A stretch of 64,000 bases of DNA, taken from positions 143,502,829 through 143,566,828 of the forward strand of contig CM053143.1 of NCBI GenBank assembly GCA_028571685.1, given 5' to 3'. Of the stretch, positions 33,263-43,917 are shown piece after piece. The stretch is from Heterohyrax brucei. Its lineage: Eukaryota; Chordata; Mammalia; Hyracoidea; Procaviidae. Under the pieces are notes generated by a model. The model saw only the letters and a program-made list of their open reading frames with translations, ran no database searches and was not told the DNA's origin. The position numbers and the translations under genes are program-made. The first letter of the stretch is position 1; each line of letters opens with the position of its first letter.

Positions 33263-33591
33263 GCTCTGCATACCACTTTTGTGAATGGCATTGGATACAT
33301 TGCAAAATTTTCTGCTCTGTAGTATAGCTTGCCTTTTCACTTGCTTATTAGTGTGTATTATGCAATAGAAGTTATTGATTTTTCTGAGTCTGTGTTTTCC
33401 CGCATGGTTAGCTTTTTGTGTCTTAAAAAATATTTTTGCCTTCCCTAAAACAGTTTTTTTCCTCCTATATGTTCTTCCAGGAGTTCTATCATTATTAAAT
33501 TCATTTTAGGTCTACCAAAATCCTGGAACTCATTTTTGTGTATAGTGTAAGGTGGAGATTAAACTTTTTTTTCCTGTGTGTATATTTGGTT

Positions 33592-33756
33592 TGGAAACCA
33601 TGGTGGTGTAGTGGTTAAGTGCCACAGCTGCTAACCAAAAGGTTGGCAGTTCAGATCTGCCAGATGCTTCTTAGAAATTCTATGGGGCAGTTCTACTCTG
33701 ACCTATAGTGCCACTATGAGTCGAAATCGATTTGCCAGCACTGGGTTTGGGTGTAT
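33592..33756 (+). mobile_element. AfroSINE, short form
   Basis: Reads 'tggaaaccatggtggtgtag' to 'gagtcgaaatcgatttgcca'. Confidence 0.95.
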
Positions 33757-34033
33757 TTGGTTTACTTAACTACTGAGAGGTGGAGCCATCATGACAGTAC
33801 TGATGATTCGCTCTCTGCCATTGACAATTGATTCTTGAGGTCCATAGTAGTTATGATCTATAAACCTGCTGCAAACACTGAATTAGCAAACATGGAACCA
33901 CTGCTGTAGGAAAAGTTCCTCTCATATGTAGTTTTGTGTAAAGACACCTTGCTTAACATGTGTTGTTGATTCAAGCATTATAAAGGCAAGGACAACAGTG
34001 CTGTAACTCATGCCTGGATGAAGTTTTTCTAAA

Positions 34034-34206
34034 AACCCATGGCCACCAAGACAATTCTGACCCATGATACCCTGTAGGACAGAATATAACTGTCCTACAG
34101 AGTTTCCAGGGCTGTACTCTTTAAAGAAGCCGACTACCACATCCTCCTCCTTTAGGGGGCCAGGGAGTTTGAACAGTCGGCTGTTTGGTTAGCAGCCCAC
34201 TGCTTA
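34034..34206 (-). mobile_element. AfroSINE, long form, antisense
   Basis: 'caccaagacaattctgaccc', 'ccctgtaggacagaatataa', central 'agccgactaccacatcctcc' and 'tggttagcagcccactgctt'. Confidence 0.85.
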
Positions 34207-34900
34207 ATCACAGCCTGGCCAGAGCGCCTTGAAGCTCAGCGGACATGCTCTTAGGAACACCAGACAGCGCTTGGGCAGCTATGCGGGGATGGGGTGGGTC
34301 ATGGTGGTGAGATCACCTATTAAAAAATATAAAAATGTGGAAAACATGGCATTAAATAGGGTATTTGTTTACAGTCTGAGAGCCAAAACAAAAGTTTTAT
34401 AATGTATAAAGTTTCGTAATGACAGTCAAACCAAGACTACCTTGTTTGACTTGGTGATGTGTGTGACTGGAGTTCTAGTTTCCTCTAGTCATTTTCGGCA
34501 GTGGAGTTTTGGTTTGAGTCATTTACAGAAGATTTTCTTTATTTCTTCTAACTCATTTATGTAACAGGTAATTTAAAGCCTTTGTTTGCTGAGTTCAATG
34601 TCTGAGCTTCTTTAGAGACAGTTTCTATAGATTCTTTTCATCTGTGTTCGGGCCTTCATTTTCTGTTACTTTATAAATCTCTTAAATTGTGTGTGAGTGT
34701 GGAAAATTGGACATTAAAAAAATACAGTGTGGTTACTCTGCAAACCAGTTTCCTCTCCCCAGAATTTGTTGATATTCCTGTTTGTTGTTATTGCTTTTGC
34801 TGTTTCTGTTTGTTTAGCTATTTTCTGGAACTAATTCTGCAGTGTTGGTATTCTTTGTTAGATACGGCTGTTAGATATGGCAGTTAAAGTTTCCGCTCAG
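34207..34900. other. Unassigned intronic DNA
   Basis: Nothing recognised with confidence. 34490-34880 is T-rich and may be a diverged antisense L1 ORF2-end piece. Confidence 0.4.
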
Positions 34901-35513
34901 CTTGCTGTTGCTGCCGGTAGGTGTTGTCAGGTTGGTTACAAGTCACGGAGACTGCGTGTAAAACAAAGGGAGACACTGCCTGTCCCTGCACCACCGTCCT
35001 CAGAGCCCTGGCTGAGTTTGAGCCCGTTACTGCAGCCGCTGTGGCAGTGCATCTCACTGAGGATATTCTTCTTTTTCCCTGACCTTCTACTTTATCAAAC
35101 GTGATGTCCTTCTCCAAGGACTGATCCCTCCTGATGCCGTGTCCAAAGTATTTGAGACGAAGTCTTGCCATCTTTGCTTCTAAGGACGGCTTTACTTTTT
35201 CCAAGACAGACTTGTTCATTCTTCCGACACTCCATGGTGTATTCGGCATTCCTTGCCAACACTGTAATTCGACGGCATTGGTTTTTCCTCAGTCTTGTTT
35301 CTTTATCCTCCAACTTTCATGTGCATAGGAGGTGATGAAAACAGCATGGCTTGAATCAAGGACACCTTAGTGCTGAAGTACTATTTAATGCTTTAAAATT
35401 GTCCTTTTCAGCAGATCTGCTCAGTGCACTAATACAGTGTTTGATCTCTTGGTGCATTCAGTTAAAATAAAATCCTTCTAAACTTCAACACTTTCTTCAA
35501 GAATCATGGTGTT

Positions 35514-35940
35514 AGGAGCACTGGGAGTGCGGTGGTTAAGTGTGAGACTGCGAACTGAAGTGTCAGCAGTTTGAACTCACCAGGCTGTCCTTAAAAGATC
35601 AGAGCTGGCCCTCTTTATTCTGTGGGTTTGGCACTGAGGATTCAACCAACCTCAAAGGTTAAAAGAGAGGACAAAGTGCTAGTAGCACTTTACAACTATT
35701 TCATAGTATTTACATTGTATCAGGTATTAAAAGTAAGCTGGAGATGATTTGAAGTACCTTGGAGGATGTGGATAGGTTATATGCAAATTGCATGCAAATA
35801 CATTTTATGTAAGGGGCTTGCCCATGGGATGCGGATACCCAGGGATGACTGTACAGTCTTGGAAACCCTGTGATGATGTTCTACTCTGTTCTATAGGGCT
35901 GCTGAGTGTGGGAATCAACTCCATAGCAGTAGCTCTTGTT
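35514..35940 (+). mobile_element. AfroSINE split by a DNA-transposon-like insert
   Basis: The head at 35514-35605 ('ggagtgcggtggttaagtgt', 'gtcagcagtttgaactcacc') and the tail at 35853-35940 ('tcttggaaaccctgtgatga', 'gtgtgggaatcaactccata') belong to one copy separated by 35606-35852. The SINE itself sits inside the RTE at 34905-36615. Confidence 0.85.
35606..35852. mobile_element. Tigger/MER44-like non-autonomous DNA transposon
   Basis: About 245 bp with imperfect terminal inverted repeats: left 'gccctctttattctgtgggt', right 'gcggatacccagggatgact' followed by 'gta'. The interior 'tttacattgtatcaggtatt', 'gagatgatttgaagtacc' and 'taggttatatgcaaat' matches a mammalian TcMar-type MITE as I remember it. 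No transposase. Confidence 0.65.
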
Positions 35941-36619
35941 TTGCTTTGTTTTGTTTTTTGTTCAAGATGCTGCCTATTGGTCCAGTTGTGAGGATTTTTT
36001 TCTTTATGTTGAAGTGTAATCCATACTGTAGGCCGTCATCTTTAATTTTCATCAGTAAGTGCTTCAAGTCTTCTTTGCTTTCAACAAGCAAGGTTCTATC
36101 ATCTTCATATTGCAGGTTGTTAATCAGTCTTGAACCAATGCTGATGCTCCATTCTTCATATTGTCCAGTTTCTTGAATTATTTGCTCAGTACACAAATAA
36201 GTAAGTACGATAAAAGGATACAGCCCCTGAGGTACATCTTTCCTGATTTTAAATCACACAGTATCCTATTGTTCCATTTAAACTACTGACTCTTGGTCTG
36301 TGTACAGGTTCCAAATGAACACAATTAAATGTTTGGGAATTCCCCTTCTTCATAACATTATCCGTAATTTATTATGGTCAATGGTCAAATGTTTTTGCAT
36401 AGTCAATAAAACACAGGTAAACATCTTTCTGACATTCTCTGCTTTCAGTCAAAATCCATCTGACTTCGGCAGTGATATCCCTAATTCTATATCCTCTTCT
36501 GAATTTGTGATCATTTAATACCTGGACAAAGATTTCTTTCAATGCCTTTGAACAGTAAGTCTGTTAGCATTTGCCATGAGGCTCTATATGCACACTGGGG
36601 CATATTTTCAACGCGACAG

Positions 36620-37065
36620 TAGGTAGTTGACATGGATTGCTTTGTGTCCCCCCCAAAATGTATGTACTGATTTGCCTTAGCTGTGAGTCCCAGTATGGTG
36701 TTGTGAATCCTGCCTCTGTGATGTTGATGATGGAGAATAGGCAGCAGTTGAGCTGGTGAGGCAGGACTCCAGGTACCAGCTGTGGGATACAAGGGAGAGA
36801 AGTGAGCATAGCGAGCTGGGAACCTCATACCGCTAAGACCGAGAGCAGAGCGTGTCTTTTGGACCTGAGATTCCTGTGCTGAGATGCTCTCCTTGAATTT
36901 GGACTCTTGGCCTACCAGACTGTGATGATTACTTATACTGAGTGGACTTGTAACTTGTAAATGGATTTGTGGCTTACTGGACTGTGACAAAGTTTCTCTT
37001 CATAAAGCCTTCCATTCTTGGTATTTTTTGTTAGCACAGTACCAGGTGACTAAAACGGTAGTTTA
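36620..37065 (+). mobile_element. MaLR-type LTR, sense
   Basis: Opens 'tgacatggattgctttgtgt', followed by 'ccccccaaaatgtatg'. Includes 'gaatttggactcttggccta' and ends with 'agcacagtaccaggtgacta'. This is the MLT1-like order also seen at 48556, 51095 and 56190. A 159-codon minus frame at 36511-36990 overlaps it and is not a gene. Confidence 0.75.
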
Positions 37066-38340
37066 CAATTCTGCTTTACCCTTCAGTTCCTGCTTGTGCA
37101 ATGCCTTGATATCAAAGAGGTGACAGATCAGGGCTGTCTTAGTTCTTCGTTCTTTGGGCCATGTACACAGCCCTATATGTTTGTATGGACCTTCTAAACT
37201 CCCAGGAATATATTTTTTTCAAAACTCACTGTCAGTGTCGGTGGCATCACTAGGGTTGGCTTCACCTACTACAATACTGGTCACCCCCCAACCAACCCCC
37301 AAGGCTTCCTCCCACGTAAAATGGTACAGAATCCTTAATAATGATTTTTGTACTAATGCTGCTCATAAATCATAATTTACATATATCGCTCCTTCTTTTC
37401 CTTTAATTACTACTTCATTCTCAAAAAAGTTATAGCTGTAGCTTTATAAATACTAGTTCACTGTAATATTACAGCTAAAACAACAGAAAACCTGACAAAA
37501 CCAGTGACTGTAAAATACCACCAGCAACAAAAATAACAGTGTGTGCTTATTGTCTGCAGAGGGAACCTTGTGATTTGAAACATTGTTATAGCGGAGTAAT
37601 ACTGAAAGCCCTGACCAGAGCACATTAGAAGTTTCAAAAGTAAATTGGGATAAAATTTTAGCTTTGTTGGCATATGGGTACATGTTTTTATTGTTATAAA
37701 ATTAACTGCTGGGATACTTTACATAGGCATTTTGGTGTCATCCGCGCTGACAGTATCACCTGGTGGGCTCTACACCCCCCACATCCCACTGGTGACGCCA
37801 CAAGTAGATATTTCAGGGCCCAGCTTTATCTTTTATTTGTTTGTTCGGTTTCCTATCTGCCCCGTGTTGTCCCCATCTCACACAGTTGTAATTTTACTCA
37901 CGTGTCACTCTGACACACACTCTAAGGAAAAAGTTCATTAGCACCGAGTAAGTCTGAGTCAGGTTCTGTACACAAGCCCGCTGAGAGGGGATTCCCAGGA
38001 TGCTGACCGGCAGGGCACATACTGCTGTTACGGGTGTGGGGCTCTGTGGTTAATCGCAGACCTGCTCTTCCCCTCTAGCGGTTATTTGGCTGCTGGTTTT
38101 TACAGCTACTTAATAGTTGAGAGGCTGCTGTTTTCAAGGCTAGGCTGGAGCTGGGGTGAAGGTTAAAAATAGGACCAATTAAAAGTGCAACAAGTTGACT
38201 TCTATTACCGAGATCCAGCCATTTCCTGTGAATAAATATTCTTGTCTTCCTGAAAGCTTTAGTTACCGGAGTTCTGAAAAAGGTTTTGCTAACTTTTGTC
38301 AGTGTTCTTAGTCCTTTCATGGATGAGAGGATTTTCAGAG
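37066..38340. other. Repeat-poor intronic block
   Basis: About 1.27 kb with no recognised element. A MEF2-type sequence 'ttaaaaatag' lies at 38163-38172, next to 'gaccaatta'. Minus frames at 37453-37683 show no family signature. Confidence 0.55.
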
Positions 38341-38344
38341 GTTC

Positions 38345-38435
38345 TTATTGTCAGGTACAGTGCCAGAAGACGAGCCCCTGGATGGGAAGGCACTCAGAAG
38401 ACAGCTGGGAAAGAGGTGCCTCCTCAAAGACGTGA
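38345..38435 (+). mobile_element. RTE 5' leader fragment, sense
   Basis: 'acagtgccagaagacgagcc', 'gggaaggcactcagaagaca' and 'gggaaagaggtgcctcctca' correspond to the reverse complement of the leader at 560-640. Confidence 0.75.
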
Positions 38436-39115
38436 ACTAAGACACTACATCTACAGTGATTGATTTTTTTCATTGAACTATTTTTGCTTTCCTGGATTAA
38501 TCCTCACTTGGCCATAATATGTTAGCCTCTTTACTATCTTTGGATTTGGTTGCCAATTTGTGGGAAGAGGAGGGGAATATTTGGATCTATATGGATGAGA
38601 AAAAATTTTACCTGTGGTTTTCATTTCTTATAACAGTCTTGTCAGTTTTTATATTAAGGTTTTGTTGTGGACCTCATAAAAAGAATTGGGGTAGTTTTGT
38701 GTCAGCTAGATATTATTTCTTCCATCAATGTTTAAAATAATTTCCCAGCCAAGCCAGTTGTTCTTTGATATGTTTTTGGGGGGAAGATTTTTATTACAGA
38801 CTCAGAATCTTTGATGGATGCAGGACTATTTGTTTTTTATGTAGGCTGCTTTTTATTTTCGCAAAGTTGTATATTATAAGAAATTTGTTTGCTACATTTA
38901 TATTTTTAATTTATTTGCATGTATATATTTGTAACATGCTTTTATTCTCTTTATTATATTTAGGATGTATGATAATGTTTATTTTACATTTTATATTGGT
39001 GATATTGTTTTCCTTCTTGTAAATCTTGCTGTAAGTCTATTAAATATATTTGTCTTTTCAAGGGAATATTTTTCAATTTTAAAAATTTTATTGTATATTT
39101 GCTTTGTTTTGCTTA
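38436..39115. other. Unassigned T-rich intronic DNA
   Basis: Possibly an old antisense L1 ORF2-end fragment ('tcatggatgagaaaaaattt'-like text), not assignable. Confidence 0.35.
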
Positions 39116-39118
39116 CTT

Positions 39119-39279
39119 TGGAGCCCTGATGGTACAGTGGACAAGAGCTCCGCTGCTGATCAAAACTTGAGCAGTCTGAATCCCCTGGCTTCTCCTTGGA
39201 GACTGTATGGGACTGTTCCACTCTGCCTTGTAGGGTCACTGTGAGTTGGATTCGACTCAGTGACAACAAGTTTGGCTTT
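39119..39279 (+). mobile_element. AfroSINE, short form
   Basis: Reads 'ttggagccctgatggtacag' to 'gttggattcgactcagtgac'. Confidence 0.95.
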
Positions 39280-39754
39280 ATCACTTAATTTATACTTGTA
39301 GCTTTGATCCTTATTTCTAATTTGGGGAAGTTTTATCAGCTACAGGTTCCAAATTTGGGGTAACATTCAGACGTCACCATCCCAAGTGTCCGCCTGCTTT
39401 TCATTTTGGACATTGGCATGAAACACCTGCCTTGGTTGAGTGTTTATTTACTAGTGCTAGGCTATTCTATCCATTCCTGGGACTGGTCTCCAGCTTTTAA
39501 GTTCTCCTGCTGCAGGCTATGTAAGAGCTTATTTCTAGATTTCTGCACAGGCCTTCTGACTTCCAATTACCTTTTAATTGCTCCTTGCTTTTAGTAATCG
39601 TTTTGCTAAGACACTGATGATTAACAATAAACCATTCAATTTCATAGTCTTTGTAGTTAGTAGTTCCGGCATAGGTCTCAAGAACCTAAAAAAGTACATT
39701 CCTTTCCGTAGATATACTACACAAATTCACTTCTTTGAGGAGGCAGCTCTTTCC

Positions 39755-39943
39755 CAGTTGTCTTGAGTGCCTTCCAACCTAGGGGTCTCTTTTTCTGGCA
39801 TTGTATCTGACAATGTTCTGCTGTTATTCATTAGGTTTTCGCTGGCTAATTGTTTGCAGAAGTAGACTGCAGGATCTTTCTTCCAAGCCTGTCTGAGTCT
39901 GGAAGCTCAGTTGAAACTTGTCCACCATGGTATTCAGAGACCA
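39755..39943 (-). mobile_element. RTE 5' leader, antisense
   Basis: Homologous to 594-760: 'gccttccaacctaggggtct', 'gacaatgttctgctgttatt' and 'ctggctaattgtttgcagaa'. Ends at a perfect hairpin where orientation switches. Confidence 0.85.
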
Positions 39944-39963
39944 CCACGCTGGTCTCTGAATAC
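39930..39963. repeat. Perfect 14-bp inverted repeat with 6-nt loop
   Basis: Arms 'gtattcagagacca' and 'tggtctctgaatac', loop 'ccacgc'. Marks the switch from antisense to sense RTE. Confidence 0.95.
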
Positions 39964-40014
39964 TAGTGCCATACCGTGCAGTTTTGCAGCAAGATGCAAG
40001 CTCCGACAGCATGT

Positions 40015-40165
40015 GACAAACTGACAGGCAAAGAGGACCTTAATTTGCTGATGCTGCACACCTCAAAAGAGAAGAAACATGTGTAAACATTCATTAATAA
40101 TTGGCATGTGGAATATACAAAGTATGAATCCAGAAAAATTGGAAATTGTCAAAAATGAAGATTTT
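40015..40165 (+). mobile_element. RTE ORF2 start region, sense
   Basis: 'atttgctgatgctgcacacc' and 'gaatatacaaagtatgaatc', then the frame MNPEKLEIVKNE, the beginning of the RTE endonuclease. Confidence 0.85.
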
Positions 40166-40184
40166 TTCACCCAACTAGATTTCT

Positions 40185-40431
40185 AGCAACTATCTAATCT
40201 AAACCCTCCCTCTGTCGCCCTCCCTCTCTCCCCTCCCTTGCAGCTGTCAAAGAGTCTTTTCTATACACAAGTCCGTTTTTGAGATCTTATCGTAGAGGTC
40301 TCATACAGTATTTGTCCTTTTGTCACTGACTACTTCTTTCACTCAACATGATGTCTTCCAGTTGAAACCAGGTTATGAGATGTTTCCTGGAATCATCGTT
40401 ATTCTTTATCATTGCGTAGTGATAGAATCTC
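40185..40431 (-). mobile_element. L1 ORF2-end fragment, antisense
   Basis: 'ggtctcatacagtatttgtc', 'ttttgtcactgactacttct' and 'tttatcattgcgtagtg' match 29650-29810. Lies between two sense RTE pieces. Confidence 0.75.
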
Positions 40432-40610
40432 AACAGAGGTATTTCAACAAGCAGATGCAGTGGTGGAAGTGCTCACTCATCTATGCCAAGAAATTTAGAA
40501 GACAGCTACCTGGCCAACTCTCTGAAAAAGATCCTATTTATGCCCATTCCAATGAACGATTATCCAACCAAATGCAGAAATTACCGAACAATATCACTAA
40601 TATCTGTGTT
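40432..40610 (+). mobile_element. RTE ORF2 middle fragment, sense
   Basis: 'catctatgccaagaaattta', 'agacagctacctggccaact' and 'gcagaaattaccgaacaata' are from the pre-RT/finger part of RTE. Compared with 40015-40165, about a kilobase of the element is missing between them. A further scrap continues at 40735-40780. Confidence 0.85.
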
Positions 40611-40680
40611 AGTCCTCTAGTGCTGCCATAACAGAATTACTACAAGTAGATGACTTGAACAATGGGAAATACCAAAAATC
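40611..40680 (-). repeat. LTR end fragment, antisense
   Basis: 'gtgttagtcctctagtgctg' and 'ccataacagaattactacaa' match the start of the antisense LTR at 63510. Confidence 0.6.
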
Positions 40681-41046
40681 ATGGCCCGGCCAAACTGAAA
40701 CACATTTTTATTATGGGAGACACAGTTCAAGCCATGACCGTATCATATGCAAGCAAAATTTTAAAAATGATCAGTCCAGCAGTGAGTGATCCAGCTCAGT
40801 AACCCTATCTTGTTGGTTACTTTTTTATATCGCTTCTGGGACCAACTTTTACAAATTGGTTTTTCGGAAGCAGTCATTGATGTGGAGTTTAGGGTACAGG
40901 TTATTAAACGTAAGTGCTTCTGTAAAGCAAGGCAAGAAAGCAGGCTTGTCAGCAGGAGGAGTGGAGCTGTGATTCAGGCCAATCAAAGCATCATCCAAAT
41001 GCAGGCCTGGAGTGTATGTTCTAACAGTGGTCCCACTTTTGGCCAA

Positions 41047-41165
41047 AGTTGTTGTTAGCTTCTATCGAGTCAGTTCTGCCTCACAGAGACCAGTATGTAC
41101 AACAGAACAAAACACTGCCAGGACAGCCAGGTTTCTGTATCACTCCCTCAATCAGTCATTGAATT
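41047..41165 (-). mobile_element. RTE 3' terminus, antisense
   Basis: 'gttgttgttagcttctatcg', 'agtcagttctgcctcacaga' and 'gtatgtacaacagaacaaaa' match the antisense RTE end. Confidence 0.8.
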
Positions 41166-41184
41166 TAGACCTTCCAGGATGGGT

Positions 41185-41347
41185 ATGGATACCCTGCTGA
41201 TGTAGTGGGTTAAGTGCCACATCTGCTAACCGAAAGGTCAGCAGTTCAAATCTGCCAGGTGCTCCTTGGAAACTCTATGGGGCAGTTCTACTCTGACTTG
41301 TAGGGTCTCTGTGAGTCGGACCTGACTCAACGGCAGTGGGTATGGAT
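41185..41347 (+). mobile_element. AfroSINE, short form, with visible target-site duplication
   Basis: Close to consensus ('gttaagtgccacatctgcta' to 'gacctgactcaacggcagtg'). Flanked by 'gggtatggata' on both sides (41181-41191 and 41338-41348). Confidence 0.97.
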
Positions 41348-41349
41348 AG

Positions 41350-41890
41350 AATGGGTATCTTCCTTGGCGAGACAGCTCCCTGCAGCAGAGATAAAGCCTG
41401 GAGGAGCTGACAGCCACAGGCTTCTGTGCTTCCAGCTGGGACAAGAAGTCCTTCCTTGAAGGAGATCCTGGTGGCAGGCGTGGAGAGTGGAGCCAGATGG
41501 CCATGACTGAGAGCCTGAGCTGATTCTGTTAGTTTGCAGTTTCTGTCAGCCTCCTTCTACCTCTGGCTTGTCTTCATTCCTAGCATACAGTTCTTCAGTG
41601 GTCTCTACTGAGAAACTGTGGTCATTATTTCAGGCCTTTCTCCTTGGGTGGCCCCAAAGTCTAATTTTATTCTTCTGAGAACAATAAAGTTGCTGAAATT
41701 TTTACTTTACTTTTCAGACGTTTTCTGCTTAGATCTTTAGCTTCTTGTCCTTGTTGGCAAATGCCTGAGAGAAATCTTTCCAACTGGTGCATATCTCTTC
41801 TCTTTGCCTTCGTCTCCCATTAAATCCCAAACTGCTGAGATTGGCGGCATCAAACTCTAATTTTTGTCTCTCTACCCCTGGAGAGTGGGG
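41350..41890. other. Unassigned intronic DNA
   Basis: Contains 'aacaataaagttgctgaaat', a polyadenylation-like word that could belong to an LTR. No family assigned. Confidence 0.35.
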
Positions 41891-41892
41891 GA

Positions 41893-42038
41893 ACGTTAAT
41901 GGTATAGTGGTTAAGTGCTGTGGCTGCTAACCAGAAGGTCAGCAGTTCAAGTCCACCAGGCACTCCTTGGAAGCTCATGGGGCAGTTCTACTTTGTAGGG
42001 TCACTATCAGTTGGAATCAACTCAGCAGCACTGGGTTA
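41893..42038 (+). mobile_element. AfroSINE, short form
   Basis: 'aatggtatagtggttaagtg' to 'ttggaatcaactcagcagca'. Confidence 0.95.
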
Positions 42039-42129
42039 CCCTGTGGGATTGCCAAAAGCACTGCTAGATTTTTTGTCTCTTTGACAAGGCCTCACGTCCA
42101 AATTTTTGGCTTCTAGCACCATGCTAGAA

Positions 42130-42606
42130 ATTTTGACTCACTGCAGTGTCAAGTCTGCTGCAGATGACCTCTTTGAAGTGTTAAAAAGCAAAGGTGTCAC
42201 CTTGAAGGCTAAAGTGTGCTTGACCCAGGCCTTGGTATTTTTAGTTACCTCACCTGCATGTAAAAGCTGAGCAATGAATAAGGAAGAATAAAGAAGAATT
42301 GATGCCTTTGAATTGTGGTGTTGGTGAAGAATATTGAATACACCACGGATTGCCAGAAGAATGAACAAATCTGTTCTGGAAGAAGTATCGCCAGAATGTC
42401 CTAGAGAAGGACTTCATGATGAGTGAAGTAGAGCATCACCAAGAAAAAAGGTGACCCTCACTGCGATGGGTTGACACAGTGGCTGCAACAATGGGCTGAG
42501 ACGTAATGACGACTGTGAGTACGGCGTAGGGCTTGGCAGGGTTCGGTTCTGATGTTTGGAGCATCTCTGTGAATCAGAACTGACTTGGTGGTACCTAACA
42601 ACAACA
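42130..42606 (+). mobile_element. RTE-type LINE 3' end, sense
   Basis: 'ctgctgcagatgacctcttt', 'ttgaattgtggtgttggtga' and 'acaccacggattgccagaag' parallel 23710-23930. Terminates 'gacttggtggtacctaacaa' followed by 'caacagc', a clean RTE 3' end. Confidence 0.9.
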
Positions 42607-43075
42607 GCAAAATGCTTAGAATTAGCATACTTGAAGAGCGAAAAAGCGTCTATAGAATGTAGACTCCTTCTCAGATCATGGGCCGTCTTGTCCTCGTCAC
42701 CTTGTGTCTCTCAGATGCCTTTGAGCAGATGTCTTACGTTTTCTCTGGCATTTCTAGCCGTACCTAGTAGGATCATTGATCTGCCACAAGTTTCTGCTTC
42801 TTAGGCGGAAGTGGAAGCGTGGCTTTATTTCTGTTTTACGTGTTGGTTTGTGGAGATCTGCTGCTCCACTAGAATTCCCTCTAGAGGATGGCCTGTAGTC
42901 AGAAGGAGGAAAGTATTCTCTTTTGCAGTGACAATTATCTCTGTTTTTACAAGAATACTTCTGCTCTTTGCTAGTGGTCATTTAGAAAATGTAGCCTGTT
43001 GAAACAGGATTTAAAAATCCATGGGTAAAATCAGGAAATCACAATTTCATCAGTGTTCTTTAACACCAATAGCAA
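42607..43075. other. Unassigned intronic DNA
   Basis: Nothing recognised. Confidence 0.5.
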
Positions 43076-43078
43076 AAA

Positions 43079-43257
43079 ACTAAACCTGTTGCCATTGAGT
43101 CAGTTCTACTCATGACAACCCTGTGGGGCAGAGCTCAGTGGCCTCACAGTGTTCCCTAGGCTGCCATCGTTATGGAAGTTTACTGCCACATCTGTTTCAT
43201 ATGGAGCAGCTGGTGAGTTTACTGTTAGCATTTACCGTACCACCCGAGTTCCTCTTA
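43079..43257 (-). mobile_element. AfroSINE, long form, antisense
   Basis: 'ctaaacctgttgccattgag', 'ctgtggggcagagctcagtg' and central 'tatggaagtttactgccaca'. Confidence 0.85.
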
Positions 43258-43539
43258 AGAGTGTTAGTCAAAATAAAATGCATAGTATTTGTTCTAGCTA
43301 ATCAAGATAGCATTATCTGTGTTCTTTAATAGCTCCAACTATAATGCTGCTTAATGTTGGTTCTCCAAGTATCAGAAGATTGGCATGACATTATTTACGT
43401 ATCTTCTGATCATGGGAAAGATGAGTGGTCTTGGGAAAGATCTTGAAAAGACTGATAAAACATTTATATTTAAAAACTCTTGTGTAAAGAGTACAGAGAT
43501 TTCCCAGATATGTTTATTTGAGATCCTCTACTTGATTAT

Positions 43540-43698
43540 GGAAACCCTGGTGATGTAGTGGTTTAAGTGCTATTCTACCAACCAGAAGGTCAGCAGTTCA
43601 AATCCACCATGTGCTCATTGGAAACTCTATGGGGTAGTTCTACTCTGATCTGTAGGGTCACTATGAGTCGGAATTGACTCGAAGGCAGTGGCTTTTCA
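43540..43698 (+). mobile_element. AfroSINE, short form
   Basis: 'tggaaaccctggtgatgtag' to 'gagtcggaattgactcgaag'. Confidence 0.97.
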
Positions 43699-43724
43699 TT
43701 TTATGTTTTTACTTGCTCCTAGAT

Positions 43725-43832
43725 TGAAGGTTGGCAGTTCAGATCTGCCAGAGGCTCCTTGGAAACTCTAGGGAGCAGTTCTACTCTGACCTCTAGGGTC
43801 ACCGTGTGTCAGACCTGACTCAATGGCAATTT
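43725..43832 (+). mobile_element. AfroSINE, 5'-truncated
   Basis: Starts 'gaaggttggcagttcagatc' and ends 'gacctgactcaatggcaatt' with a T run. Directly follows the previous copy. Confidence 0.95.
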
Positions 43833-43862
43833 TTTTTTTAGATTCTTTCCAGAATTCCAGGT

Positions 43863-43866
43863 TGTA

Positions 43867-43917
<51 letters not shown>

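Larger units (their letters stand above)
34905..36615 (-). mobile_element. RTE-type LINE, 3' two-thirds, antisense, with nested insertions
   Basis: Runs from the 3'UTR (34905, 'ggttggttacaagtcacgga') through the ORF2 C-terminus (35095-35313 minus frame) to the reverse transcriptase. There 36176-35960 reads SRLINNLQYEDDRTLLVES and KEDLKHLLMKIKDD. The catalytic box is YEDD in place of YADD. Interrupted at 35514-35940 by an AfroSINE that is itself interrupted. It stops where an LTR begins at 36620. Confidence 0.9.

Noticed and set aside
35134-35328. Small plus-strand frame resembling a secreted peptide
   Set aside because: It is the opposite strand of RTE 3' sequence.
36511-36990. 159-codon minus-strand open frame
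   Set aside because: Overlaps a MaLR-type LTR and the end of an RTE; no protein family signature.
41350-41890. Possible LTR with polyadenylation signal
   Set aside because: A single AATAAA-like word is not enough; no LTR ends or family match seen.
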